Shown here: positions 10,901 to 16,729 of the stretch, one piece after another | Position numbering within the stretch: the first letter of the stretch is position 1 | Layout of the letters: each line of letters opens with the position of its first letter | Source of the DNA: Bacillus altitudinis 41KF2b | GTDB taxonomy: Bacteria; Bacillota; Bacilli; Bacillales; Bacillaceae | Assembly (NCBI RefSeq): GCF_000691145.1 | Contig: NZ_ASJC01000010.1 | Span: forward strand, 54,883-118,882 | Length of the DNA: 64,000 nt | Reading direction: 5' to 3' | Made by a program: the position numbers and the translations under genes | The notes under the pieces: generated by a model | Seen by the model: only the letters and a program-made list of their open reading frames with translations | Told to the model about the DNA's origin: nothing | Database searches by the model: none

Positions 10901-11124
10901 TGGAGATCAAGACATTGATTGTGAAAAATGCTCCAATGAAGAATGAAGTGGACCACACAAATCCTCCAGCTTCAGATCAAGGGGATCAACATCCGCCTCA
11001 TGACTCAAACGGTGAATTGCCAAAGACTGGGGAAGAATGGCTACGTTATTTGATGTATGCAGGGATTTTACTAGTAGTGTCTGGAACTGTTCTTCTTGTA
11101 GTCAGAAGAAGGACCATTCAGTAA
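4981..11124 (+). CDS. giant LPXTG-anchored adhesin with collagen-binding and Cna_B repeats, 2047 aa
   Basis: This is a cell-wall-anchored surface adhesin. TTG 4981 is the best start, because AGGGTGG (4969-4975) sits 5 nt upstream; a GTG at 4972 lies inside that site. A signal peptide (about 1-31, ending in LPLAGAQA) comes first, then a charged linker (about 140-190). Next are five modules of Cna-A/collagen-binding type, recognisable by recurring ITW.I..N motifs (about 365, 500, 640, 770, 920). From about residue 1058 to 1985 come ten Cna_B/SpaA prealbumin-like repeats of about 92 residues carrying the ET.AP.GY motif typical of isopeptide-bonded domains. The C-terminus has LPKTG (about 2013), a membrane helix and VVRRRTIQ. 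The sortase gene follows 21 nt downstream, and an Mga-like regulator is divergent. Collagen or matrix binding is the family expectation; the ligand is unknown. Confidence 0.92.
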   Translation: MKRILSVALMTVLVIQSSILGILPLAGAQAKDIQENIYGNIEFADSEGNKLSNIEDQQVRKAIVHWSIKGIDLKKQYPYILSLPSVIQVEKEQKELITVDDIPVGEYTVSKQNEVTVTFNKDIELDPNLEGSIDIDVTSIAEKKEKTKQNEHKENLSKDDSTSSEKDKAANNQETVQKTQSDEDELLKNKVNVSNRVGLQSVSKQMQIQENLLTDAILIFEDQEGNSVDKPDVNSLISINYKWAIPNGHNYNGGDEFHFKVPEELVIYEKIDRLEMKFNQSIIGYFSVDESGNASIEFTDFIKQYSNIQGTLQVWTQLDKKTVITEEKEVVITPIEGKDTISIPIQYIPNGPNVSKKGEPNRSYNAETIQWTVDFNMDLDDVKQAKLLDPIQEGQALKKDSIKLYRVDTKLNGETSIGQLLDENHYTIGQTADGQDFTIEFKDDVHLAYRLMYETDITNQDQSVFRNKASLVSADKEISSAEGTVNVTRGSPLNKKAAHYDPVTQTITWEIRYNYNEKKLAQKDALIEDFFNGTQALISDSIQVKEVTIDENGKESGTKAFEDYVVQPQKKDEQNGFTLQFNQDIQLAYLITYQTKATERIFEAEDIINTVTAGKESEQGKQRIDQQILTKDHGTPDYKNKTIPWRIIFNKDQQTMNNVILKDTFTNEGLTLQKDSLKVTTGNTVLEEGTDYQIVEHANGFDIQFTKEIKTEHTITYTTSFDYEKRADKDQKNLRNHVKLEWVNEDGKDLTKENQSVFTPDTYTQSNGFKNGTYDAKKKEITWNIGVNYNLKHLEEAKIEDFIQGNQRLLKESIIVYSLDLQGGENGAEEKEVLAKEHYDIKFLENEKGESGFEVIFKHAIDSPYKITYQTSVEGMDLVQKTYENKATLYDGKTKESDVNAVVSIPNGGKYTSKSGNQQGKVIDWKLNINFGQSTVQDATIIDHPSSNQAIIENSFHLYSTTIDEKGQVTKKDELEKGKDYELDLEFDPDSFQIKFKEEITRPYILEYQSLILDKVGSTLQNEVTFRGENVKEIKKESEASIVVKRTAGMGDGTGAIGALTIHKVDASSGKALKGATFSLTDAASGIVIGTKTTDEEGALRFDRLLYGDYIVTEEKAPDGYLKTKEPINVTIDQPYESGDQTKIGNSMTVQNQEIRQHVKLTKKDKETGAALENAEFELKNESGDTVQTHLKTDEKGEILFKHLEPGSYYFVETNAPKGYQLNQQKWPFTIKENQTETTVVTAVNDIIKGSAELNKIGEGGERLEGAQFKLLDQDGHELNGALVTGENGKITINELRPGTYQLIETNAPDGYVLDETPITFEVPLDPKEPVIISQKNLYETSALEVIKEGEDGKKLQGVRFEVLDQNDKVVRKDLTTDEDGKLLVDDLKPGKYQLVETESIDGYQKKNKPYPFTIEIAQKKPAEIKVINDLKTGAVQLTKLGEKNDVLEGAEFKLVDANGKEIKTGLVTDENGKIIVNDLKPGTYQFVETKAPFGHELDETPVTFAMPFNPQKLVSVTKENSRTTGGVLLHKKGEDGKSLEGVVFDLSDAKGKIVAGGEGITTNQDGKITFTGLKPGEYQFVERKSLEGYELSAKPLVFEVELGQKDLIQVEAINQLKKGSVELTKIGEEKERLKGAEFTLFNDNGKELLSGLTTNEKGIITVNDLKPGAYQLVETKAPFGHQLDAEPVDFQIDFNPNQLVKVTKENIRTTSAVKLQKKGEDGQLLAGVTFDLIDAHDQRVKKDLKTDKNGQLTVDQLKPGTYQFVETASIAGYELDQTPVSFTIRLGQDKPAKVEMINKLTPGAVELTKVDAEGHTLENAEFALQSKDGKTLKKSLVTDQKGKLHINDLKPGEYQFVETKAPHGYELDDQPIRFTIEKNQQKPLQLTAKNHLILGSLRIIKVDQQTDRTLKGAAFDIRTKAGKIIKSVTTGKDGEAIVKGLKPGEYTLTETKAPNGYVALKKPLAFTIQMGEVEIKTLIVKNAPMKNEVDHTNPPASDQGDQHPPHDSNGELPKTGEEWLRYLMYAGILLVVSGTVLLVVRRRTIQ
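8151..10936 (+). repeat. ten tandem Cna_B-type repeats inside the adhesin
   Basis: Repeat units start near 8151, 8452, 8731, 9004, 9280, 9557, 9838, 10113, 10390 and 10669; from the third on they are spaced 273-281 nt. Units 3, 5, 7 and 9 (E.LEGAEF class) alternate with units 4, 6 and 8 (KKGEDG..L.GV.F class), so the array grew as two-domain blocks. The shared phrase LKPG.YQ.VET ends most units. Confidence 0.85.
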
Positions 11125-11145
11125 AAGGAAGGAACGAGTGTATTG

Positions 11146-11748
11146 ATGAAAAAAAGAACCTTATTAGGCAGCTTTTTGGTGGTCGCAGGACTAATGCTTA
11201 TCTCCGTTCCTTTTCTATATGAGTGGCGAACGTCTCAAGAGGCAGCAGCCATGGAAGAGGCATTGAAAATGATTGAAGAAAATGACAGTGATGCCCTTTC
11301 TTCTATTCCACATTTAACTGTGTCAGAAGAAGACCTGCGAGATACGATGGAGCTTGAGATCCCGTCAATTGATTTAAACGAAAAAGTGCTACCTGTTACA
11401 TCAAAAGAAAATTTAAGTATTGCACTGACTCAAATTAAATCTCATCAAATGCCAGGGGAAGGAAATTTCACGATTGCAGGCCATAGAGGGTATAGAGGCA
11501 ACCGGCTTTTCCGGCAGCTGCCAGAGGTGCCTAAAGGAGAAAAAGTCGTCTTACATCATCAAGCAGAAACATACGAATACAAAATTGTCAGCTCAGCTAC
11601 GATAGAACCGACGGATGTTGATGTACTAAAGGATCGCGGGAAAAATGAACTGACATTGATCACTTGTACTCTTGATGGCCAGAAACGATTTGTCTTAAAA
11701 GGAATACGAATCAATGCTTCAAAGGATAAGCAACCGTCGGATGTATAA
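11146..11748 (+). CDS. sortase family transpeptidase (class D-like), 200 aa
   Basis: Membrane-anchored cysteine transpeptidase that should cleave the LPKTG motif of the preceding adhesin and link it to peptidoglycan. An N-terminal signal-anchor (about residues 7-22) is followed by a helical linker and the sortase barrel. The catalytic histidine is in AGHRGYRGNRLF (about 108), the nucleophilic cysteine in LTLITCT (about 171) and the arginine in KRFVLKG (about 179). The compact size and TLITC signature suggest class D rather than the housekeeping class A, though I cannot settle the class without alignment. ATG 11146 and TTG 11143 are both possible starts after GGAAGG (about 11128-11133). The gene is 21 nt downstream of the adhesin stop, so it is cotranscribed, and it overlaps the next small gene by up to 35 nt. 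Confidence 0.88.
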   Translation: MKKRTLLGSFLVVAGLMLISVPFLYEWRTSQEAAAMEEALKMIEENDSDALSSIPHLTVSEEDLRDTMELEIPSIDLNEKVLPVTSKENLSIALTQIKSHQMPGEGNFTIAGHRGYRGNRLFRQLPEVPKGEKVVLHHQAETYEYKIVSSATIEPTDVDVLKDRGKNELTLITCTLDGQKRFVLKGIRINASKDKQPSDV

Positions 11749-12067
11749 CACCAACATAATAGATGATGAGTTTGATGGAAAAGCAACGCTCACGACCGAC
11801 ATGTTACACCAATTGTTAGTAGAACATTATCCCACTTTAAAAAACGAACGTTGGGATGTGGATATAGATACAATTCGGACTTCGCCTATTCTTCATCCTT
11901 TATTAAGAAGGAAGATTCCGATAGGTATTGAAAAATTCACATGTGTTTTGTTCACGCAGCAGACAGGGTCCTTTGGAGAGCCTTTGATTGTGTACTTTTT
12001 ATTGGATGAAAAAGGCGAATCGATTTACGCAATGGATTTCTTGCTTGAGCAGCATGATCCACATTAA
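11714..12067 (+). CDS. small hypothetical protein, paralogue of the gene at 2403
   Basis: I do not recognise this product, but it is homologous over its length to the 98-residue protein at 2403-2699 (shared DT.R.SPILHP and GIEKFTCVLFTQQT segments). The start is unsure. ATG 11714 overlaps the sortase gene by 35 nt; ATG 11741 overlaps it by 8 nt; ATG 11801, which aligns best with the start of the paralogue, lies after it. None has a strong ribosome-binding site, so translation may be coupled to the sortase gene. It has no signal peptide or membrane segment. Its position suggests a role linked to the surface module, but that is only context. Confidence 0.6.
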   Translation: MLQRISNRRMYNTNIIDDEFDGKATLTTDMLHQLLVEHYPTLKNERWDVDIDTIRTSPILHPLLRRKIPIGIEKFTCVLFTQQTGSFGEPLIVYFLLDEKGESIYAMDFLLEQHDPH

Positions 12068-12160
12068 ACGAGAAATAAAAAAGCAAGATCTTTAATGAAC
12101 GGGTTCGGTTTTAAGGTGGGAAAATTGTATTAGTCATATAATGAGGACTCTAATTCGTAT

Positions 12161-12403
12161 ATGAATTGGAGTTCTTTTATTTGTTTATATGAAAGAGTAC
12201 AAGCTATCGTCAAGACCTGTGCAGAATATATGGAGTATAGTGAAAGCGAAGTCGTTGATATGTTGTTGCTCCATATTTTAGATGATAAAGATTTTATAAA
12301 ATGAATTGAAAACAGACGTAATCATCGGCGGATTGTGGTTAAACGGACCAAAGAAGACCATCTAGATTTTATCCCTTTCCCTGTTTCTTCGGAAAAACTC
12401 TGA
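12161..12403 (+). pseudogene. 80-codon reading frame broken by one in-frame TGA
   Basis: From ATG 12161 an open frame runs 47 codons to TGA at 12302-12304, then continues open in the same frame for 32 more codons to TGA at 12401-12403. The joined product reads naturally (EVVDMLLLHILDDKDFIK, stop, IENRRNHRRIVVKRTKEDH). That suggests a small protein in which one codon, perhaps TGG for Trp, mutated to TGA. GAGG at about 12143 is a weak upstream site. The family is not recognised; the short helical, basic-tailed layout resembles small DNA-binding or antitoxin-like proteins, which is a guess. A sequencing error cannot be excluded. Confidence 0.5.
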
Positions 12404-12450
12404 TAAAATTCATTTAGATATCCATCATTTGTAGGTGTGGAGGTAAAAGA

Positions 12451-13263
12451 ATGTTAAAAGAAGACCCTGAATATATTTTTCGTCATGATGCACGACCAGA
12501 AGCTGTTCATGATTTAGCCGATGTAGATGAAAATGCCACTGAGTTAGTAATCACAGGTAAAATTAAAAATATTGAAAGGTTGAACTCTTTTTCTAACCTG
12601 ACGAAATTGTGGATTTACAAAGTGAGCCAAAAGGAATTCAATACGATCTTGAGCTTAGTTAATCCCAAAATGCTCTATATGCGTGAACTGAGAGTAGAAG
12701 ATTTATCAATCATCAGTTCTCTTCAAGATGTTGAGGTATTGTCACTTGAATGGAATACAAAGGCACAAAGTTTATGGGATCTATCAAAAAACACTTTTTT
12801 AAAATCTTTATCCTTAACAGATTTTTCAAAGTTAAATGACATAGTCCCTTTGCAAAAAAACACTGGTTTAGAATGGTTACAATTGTCAGGTGGGATTTGG
12901 AACACATTAAATTTAAATACGCTTCAACCTTTAAGATACCTTAAGAATTTAAAATATCTGTGCTTATCAAATATAAAAGTGAAGGACGAGTCTTTAGAGC
13001 CAATATCGGCATTAGAGGGACTCAAGGAACTTGACATTTCAAACCAATTCCCGACAGAAGAATACGCTAGATTATCCGTCACCCTTCCAAATACGAAGTG
13101 TGATCGTTTTGCACCATACATCTTTTTATCAAGTCCTATTGTAGATAAAGATGTAATGGTAATTGGAAAGCGGAAACCGAAATTAAATTCAAAAGTCGAT
13201 GGGGAAAAGTTGAAAAAATACGAAAAACAATTTAAAGCGTACCAAGAAAAGTATAAAAATTAA
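12451..13263 (+). CDS. leucine-rich-repeat-like protein, 270 aa
   Basis: Soluble protein with no signal peptide. Residues about 30-205 contain repeated leucine-rich units of about 22 residues, such as LVITGKIKNIERLNSFSNL, VEVLSLEW, LKSLSLTDF, LEWLQLSGG, LKYLCLSN and LKELDIS. This is the pattern of a curved LRR scaffold used for protein binding. The C-terminal tail is Lys-rich (KLKKYEKQFKAYQEKYKN). ATG 12451 follows GGTGTGGAGG (about 12434-12443). The gene stands alone between a broken small gene and a bidirectional terminator, in the accessory part of the window. The binding partner is unknown; LRR proteins of this kind in Bacillus are sometimes immunity or toxin-associated proteins, but nothing here shows that. 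Confidence 0.7.
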   Translation: MLKEDPEYIFRHDARPEAVHDLADVDENATELVITGKIKNIERLNSFSNLTKLWIYKVSQKEFNTILSLVNPKMLYMRELRVEDLSIISSLQDVEVLSLEWNTKAQSLWDLSKNTFLKSLSLTDFSKLNDIVPLQKNTGLEWLQLSGGIWNTLNLNTLQPLRYLKNLKYLCLSNIKVKDESLEPISALEGLKELDISNQFPTEEYARLSVTLPNTKCDRFAPYIFLSSPIVDKDVMVIGKRKPKLNSKVDGEKLKKYEKQFKAYQEKYKN

Positions 13264-13266
13264 CTT

Positions 13267-13300
13267 AAAAAGCAATGGATAATCTATTCCATTGCTTTTT
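13267..13300. terminator. bidirectional intrinsic terminator
   Basis: AAAAAGCAATGGA (13267-13279) pairs perfectly with TCCATTGCTTTTT (13288-13300). It separates the convergent LRR-protein and SMR-efflux genes and has A and T runs for both directions. Confidence 0.9.
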
Positions 13301-13303
13301 CTA

Positions 13304-13618
13304 TTACGCAAACAACTTCAGCCCAACGACGCCAATCACAATCAGCAGCAAGCTAAGGATACGAATCATGTTTTTCGGCTCTTTAAATAGAATCATATTA
13401 AACAAGACAGAACCCGCTGTTCCAAGTCCAATCCAAACCGTATAGGCAACGGAGACTTGAACGGAAGAGAACGAGGCGTACAAAAACAAAAAGGATAAGG
13501 CAAATCCGCCGACAAATATAATGCCTGTCGTGAGTTGCTTTTTCTTACTAAACATATTGAGACCAATGGTTCCGCCAATTTCACAGGCAGAGGCCAACAG
13601 TACAAAAAACCAGCCCAT
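13304..13618 (-). CDS. SMR-family efflux protein, second subunit (YkkD-like)
   Basis: Small multidrug-resistance proton antiporter of 104 residues with four membrane helices. The essential membrane-embedded glutamate is Glu13 (SACEIGGT), and the helix-3 signature AYTVWIGLGTAGSV is present. It follows directly on the first SMR gene with no gap (13618/13619), so the two are translated together and likely form a paired heterodimer such as YkkCD or EbrAB. The TetR-type gene upstream in the same direction is the likely regulator. Substrates cannot be read from sequence: quaternary cations, or guanidinium-type compounds as for YkkCD, are the family options. Confidence 0.9.
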   Translation of the reverse strand: MGWFFVLLASACEIGGTIGLNMFSKKKQLTTGIIFVGGFALSFLFLYASFSSVQVSVAYTVWIGLGTAGSVLFNMILFKEPKNMIRILSLLLIVIGVVGLKLFA

Positions 13619-13963
13619 TTATATCGCTTCTCCTTTCTGCTCATGTGCATCTCCATCAGACACTTTCAGTCCAATAATTCCGAGAATTAAAATGCCCATA
13701 AATAAAAGCTTTTCTAATGAAAACGAACCGCCGAACAGCGCATAATCCATCAAAGATGTACCAATCGTTCCAACTCCTGCAAACACGGCGTACACAGTCC
13801 CTGTCGGCAGCTTCTCGCAGGCTTTCATTAAAAAATAAAAATCAACCGGGATCAGGCAGATTATGATCGCCCACTCCCACACAGCATCAGCTCTATTTAA
13901 ACCAAACACCCAAAGTAATTCAAATAAACACGTGAGTGCAACATACATCCAGCTTTTTTTCAT
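13619..13963 (-). CDS. SMR-family efflux protein, first subunit (YkkC-like)
   Basis: Four-helix SMR transporter of 114 residues. Glu14 (LFELLWV) is the conserved proton/drug-binding residue; the GTVYAVFAGVGTIGTS signature lies in helix 3, and a short hydrophilic tail (DGDAHEQKGEAI) follows. The start at 13963 is preferred because AGGAGG lies 8-9 nt upstream; an upstream in-frame start would add 13 unlikely residues. It is the longer partner of a two-gene SMR pump, as in YkkC/YkkD. The guanidine riboswitch known upstream of ykkCD is not evident here; control appears to pass through the TetR gene instead. Confidence 0.9.
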   Translation of the reverse strand: MKKSWMYVALTCLFELLWVFGLNRADAVWEWAIIICLIPVDFYFLMKACEKLPTGTVYAVFAGVGTIGTSLMDYALFGGSFSLEKLLFMGILILGIIGLKVSDGDAHEQKGEAI

Positions 13964-14043
13964 CGTATTTCCTCCTAAAACTGAAAACTGACGATTCGTC
14001 ATTTTGAAACCAAAAAAGAGCGTACAGCAAGTGCTGTACTAAG

Positions 14044-14622
14044 TTAAGGTGTCTCTATGCCAAGTGCGTAAAGGAGAAATTGCTTGACCTCTCGCTTTTG
14101 AATTAGAACCTCTTCTGTATCTGTTTCTGTAAATAAGTACATTTGCTCAGCTGATGATTCAAGTAAACCGATAATGAATTTCGCAGCATATTGACAGTTC
14201 AGATTCGCACGGACTCTTTTGTCCCGCTTAGCTTTTTCTAAAAAAGCAGCGACCCATTTGTAAATCGGCTCATAAATATCTTCCCATTCCTTTAGATGCT
14301 CGGTGGCAGCTAAGCCTGAGTAGGTCAGGGCAAGGACATCACGGTATTGTCTTGTAAAAGAGAAAATAAATTCAACTAGCGCATCTGCTTGATCAAGTAC
14401 ATCCGCATGCTGAGTGAGTTCCTTTTCAATGGCAGGGACCATCTGTGCGATTAGATGTTCAGCGATGGCAGGCATGACAGAAAGCTTTGAAGGAAAATAT
14501 AAATAAAAAGTTCCTTGCGCTACTCCTGCTGTTTTCACAATATCCGATATAGTCGTCTTTTCAATTCCCTTCTCTTTAAAGGCATCAATCGCAGCAAGCA
14601 TAATTTTTTCTCGTTTTGACAC
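14044..14622 (-). CDS. TetR-family repressor of the SMR pump
   Basis: The N-terminal TetR helix-turn-helix spans about residues 8-52 (ISDIVKTAGVAQGTFYLYFPSK), followed by a helical ligand-binding domain, 192 residues in all. The start is GTG 14622. It is the first gene of a three-gene unit, followed after about 80 nt by the two SMR genes. A perfect 7-3-7 palindrome lies 20 nt upstream of its start, so it most likely represses its own operon and is released by a pump substrate, as QacR and YvaF-type regulators are. The autoregulation is inferred from position. Confidence 0.88.
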   Translation of the reverse strand: MSKREKIMLAAIDAFKEKGIEKTTISDIVKTAGVAQGTFYLYFPSKLSVMPAIAEHLIAQMVPAIEKELTQHADVLDQADALVEFIFSFTRQYRDVLALTYSGLAATEHLKEWEDIYEPIYKWVAAFLEKAKRDKRVRANLNCQYAAKFIIGLLESSAEQMYLFTETDTEEVLIQKREVKQFLLYALGIETP

Positions 14623-14641
14623 AGGATCACCGACCTTAAAA

Positions 14642-14658
14642 TGACTGAATGTCAGTCA
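14642..14658. promoter_or_regulatory. probable TetR operator
   Basis: TGACTGA (14642-14648), ATG, TCAGTCA (14652-14658) is a perfect inverted repeat about 20 nt upstream of the TetR-type gene. Site shape and place match autoregulatory TetR operators. Confidence 0.65.
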
Positions 14659-14786
14659 GTATACCGAGAAAATGACGATTTGTCAATATCGCATGGATTG
14701 TGAGAATAAGTGATGAATAGATACAGAAAAGCTTGAATAACCTGTAATATGGTCAAGCATGACGTGAGAAAGGGGCAGCTATTTGT

Positions 14787-15335
14787 ATGACATCCAGTGC
14801 TATGTTTTCAATGGCTTATTTTCTTCTGCTCGTCCCGTTCTATCTAAATATGAGATATAGACTGGCAAAAAAACAGCAACGTTTTATCTATTTACGAACA
14901 GAAATGGTCCTTGCTTTTCTATTTGTATATACGAATGTTCTCTTTTATTTAACGGTCTTTCCGAATCGCTTTTCGGCACCAAAAGATCAAGTGAGCGTCA
15001 ATCTGATTCCCTTCCACTCCATTCAACAAAACCTACACGCCTTTCAGCATGGCTATCCAAACCTTGTCTTTTTAAATTTGGCAGGGAACATTCTCTTATT
15101 TGTGCCGCTTGGTTTTTTTCTATATCAAGCCTTTCGGACATGTCGCTTTCAAAAGGCGGTGCTGGCTGGGTTGATCTTGTCAGCGATCATCGAAATCCTT
15201 CAATGGATATTCTCACAATCTGGTATGATTACAAGAAGCAGCGATATAGATGATATTCTCTTAAATACACTTGGCACAGCGCTAGGTTGTATGTTGTATC
15301 GGATGTATCAACGAAGGAAGGAGAAAATCAAGTGA
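14787..15335 (+). CDS. VanZ-family membrane protein, 182 aa
   Basis: Predicted membrane protein with about four helices (residues 6-22, 42-62, 100-120, 130-150). It carries the VanZ-like motifs NLIPFHSI, NLAGNILLFVPLGF, EILQW and DIDDILLNTLGTALG. VanZ proteins affect teicoplanin sensitivity in some clusters, but most Bacillus members have no known role. GAAAGGGGC at about 14770 is the ribosome-binding site. Its stop overlaps the GTG start of the next gene by 4 nt, which points to translational coupling. Naming as a VanZ-family protein is firm; a role in glycopeptide resistance is not implied. Confidence 0.85.
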   Translation: MTSSAMFSMAYFLLLVPFYLNMRYRLAKKQQRFIYLRTEMVLAFLFVYTNVLFYLTVFPNRFSAPKDQVSVNLIPFHSIQQNLHAFQHGYPNLVFLNLAGNILLFVPLGFFLYQAFRTCRFQKAVLAGLILSAIIEILQWIFSQSGMITRSSDIDDILLNTLGTALGCMLYRMYQRRKEKIK

Positions 15336-15796
15336 AGCGAGTTTGTATCATTCCATGTGGCGCCAAGAAAATATGGGACGTCCATCCAGAGGCAGGGAGC
15401 CAGCCGGCGAACCTCGTTTATTTAAGTCCGCTGCATCAGCGTACGAAAAGCTATGCCCGAACGTTCTTTTCAGACTACCTAATTATTTCAGCGAAGCATG
15501 GATTCTTAAAGGCAGATGATATTATTCATGAAAATTATGATGTGGCTTTTGGTACACCGCATACTGATCAGATAACAAGAGAAGCACTAAGTCAGCAATT
15601 TCATGAAAAACATCTCACTGCATATGATGAATTAGTGATACTAGGTGGAAAGAAATATCGAAAGGTGATCGATCCGTTATTACTTCCTCATCAGACAGCG
15701 ATTTATCCGCTGGCTCCATATAAAGGAATTGGCTATATGCTTCAGGCGTTAAAGCAAGCCGTTGAGACAAAAGTAGAACTTCCGCCGCATATTTAA
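15332..15796 (+). CDS. DUF6884-like protein, 154 aa
   Basis: The true start is GTG 15332, with AAGGAAGGAG about 8 nt upstream and a 4-nt GTGA overlap with the VanZ gene. The protein begins KRVCIIPCGAKKIWD and carries further motifs Y.SPLHQRTKSYA, LIISAKHGFLKADDII and YDELVILGGKKYR. These match the DUF6884 family, which has a Rossmann-like core related to nucleoside-processing enzymes. No catalytic role is established. It is soluble, with no signal peptide, and probably cotranscribed with the VanZ gene. Confidence 0.75.
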   Translation: MKRVCIIPCGAKKIWDVHPEAGSQPANLVYLSPLHQRTKSYARTFFSDYLIISAKHGFLKADDIIHENYDVAFGTPHTDQITREALSQQFHEKHLTAYDELVILGGKKYRKVIDPLLLPHQTAIYPLAPYKGIGYMLQALKQAVETKVELPPHI

Positions 15797-15946
15797 CGTA
15801 TTCACATCTACCGGTAAGCAGGGTTTTGATCATTAAAAAGAGAATGAATGAAGTAGCGATGCTGATTGTTTCATATCTTTTCAGCAGCCACTTGGATGTC
15901 CGCATCGCTTATTAGAGTGGCTAGATGAAAAAGGAGGCGTATGAAC

Positions 15947-16576
15947 ATGACAACCATCTATTTAGCTGGTGATTCAACCGTTTCATCTTACCCAGATCGT
16001 CCTGTTCAAGGAGGGTGGGGAGAGTTTTTACATCGCTACACAGCGCAGGGTGTGAGCGTCGACAACCGCGCAATCGGTGGAAGAAGCTCAAAAACATTCA
16101 TTGAAGAAGGACGGCTTGATAAAATATTAGCTGACATTCAGCCTGGGGACTGGCTGTTTACACAAATGGGGCACAATGATGCTTCAACGGAGAAGCCGGA
16201 ACGGCATACAGATCCTTTCACAACGTATAAAAGCTATTTGTCTCAATATATTCACGGAGCAAGAGCGAAAGGAGCTACACCGCTTTTATTAACGCCAGTC
16301 GGCCGCTTTCATGAAAAAGACGGAGAATATATCAATGATTTCCCTGACTACTGTGCCGCGATGAAAGAACTAGCCGATGAAGAAGAAGTTCTTCTCGTTG
16401 ATTTAAATACAGTTAGTCTCCAGTTTTATCAAATTTCCGGCATAGAGAAAACGACTTCTTACTTTATGCTGTCAACAGGTATAGAGGATCGCACGCACTT
16501 TACAAAAGAAGGGGCAGATGCGATTGCAAGACTTGTTTCGCTGGAATTAAAGGACCTTGGATTAACGATTGTGTGA
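15947..16576 (+). CDS. SGNH-fold esterase, rhamnogalacturonan acetylesterase-like (RhgT/YesY)
   Basis: GDSL/SGNH hydrolase of 209 residues. The nucleophile is Ser10 in AGDSTVSSY; the oxyanion-hole block has GGRSS (about 44-48) and MGHND with Asn77; the catalytic Asp181 and His184 are in EDRTHFTKEG. These features match B. subtilis RhgT/YesY, which remove acetyl groups from the pectin rhamnogalacturonan. No signal peptide is seen, so it should act in the cytoplasm on imported oligosaccharides. ATG 15947 lies 9 nt after AGGAGG and is preferred over ATG 15941. It stands alone; no other pectin genes are near. Confidence 0.85.
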   Translation: MTTIYLAGDSTVSSYPDRPVQGGWGEFLHRYTAQGVSVDNRAIGGRSSKTFIEEGRLDKILADIQPGDWLFTQMGHNDASTEKPERHTDPFTTYKSYLSQYIHGARAKGATPLLLTPVGRFHEKDGEYINDFPDYCAAMKELADEEEVLLVDLNTVSLQFYQISGIEKTTSYFMLSTGIEDRTHFTKEGADAIARLVSLELKDLGLTIV

Positions 16577-16582
16577 TGGCTG

Positions 16583-16617
16583 ACAGGACGAGAAAGCGCT
16601 CGTCCTGTTCTTTTTTT
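16583..16617 (+). terminator. intrinsic terminator
   Basis: ACAGGACGAG (16583-16592) pairs with CTCGTCCTGT (16599-16608), followed by a T run. It ends the esterase transcript. Confidence 0.9.
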
Positions 16618-16668
16618 GCAGAAAGCTATTGATTCCCTTCACCAGAGTAGACTACAATAGGTACATAT

Positions 16669-16687
16669 GATAATGAGAATCAATATC
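16669..16687. promoter_or_regulatory. Fur box upstream of the YcgT-like reductase
   Basis: GATAATGAGAATCAATATC matches 17 of 19 positions of the classical Fur consensus GATAATGATAATCATTATC. It lies 43 nt before the reductase start, so iron should repress this gene, as is known for B. subtilis ycgT. Confidence 0.85.
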
Positions 16688-16729
16688 ACTTATAAATAGA
16701 TCAATCGATGAAAAACTGGAGGGACTCAA

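Noticed and set aside
13964..14043. Possible guanidine (ykkC-type) riboswitch before the SMR genes
   Set aside because: Only 80 nt lie between the TetR stop and the first SMR start; no conserved ykkC-type motif was visible.
15850..15915. Long-range inverted repeat AGCGATGC/GCATCGCT before the esterase gene
   Set aside because: Eight paired bases over a loop of about 40 nt, with no T run and no known pattern; likely chance.
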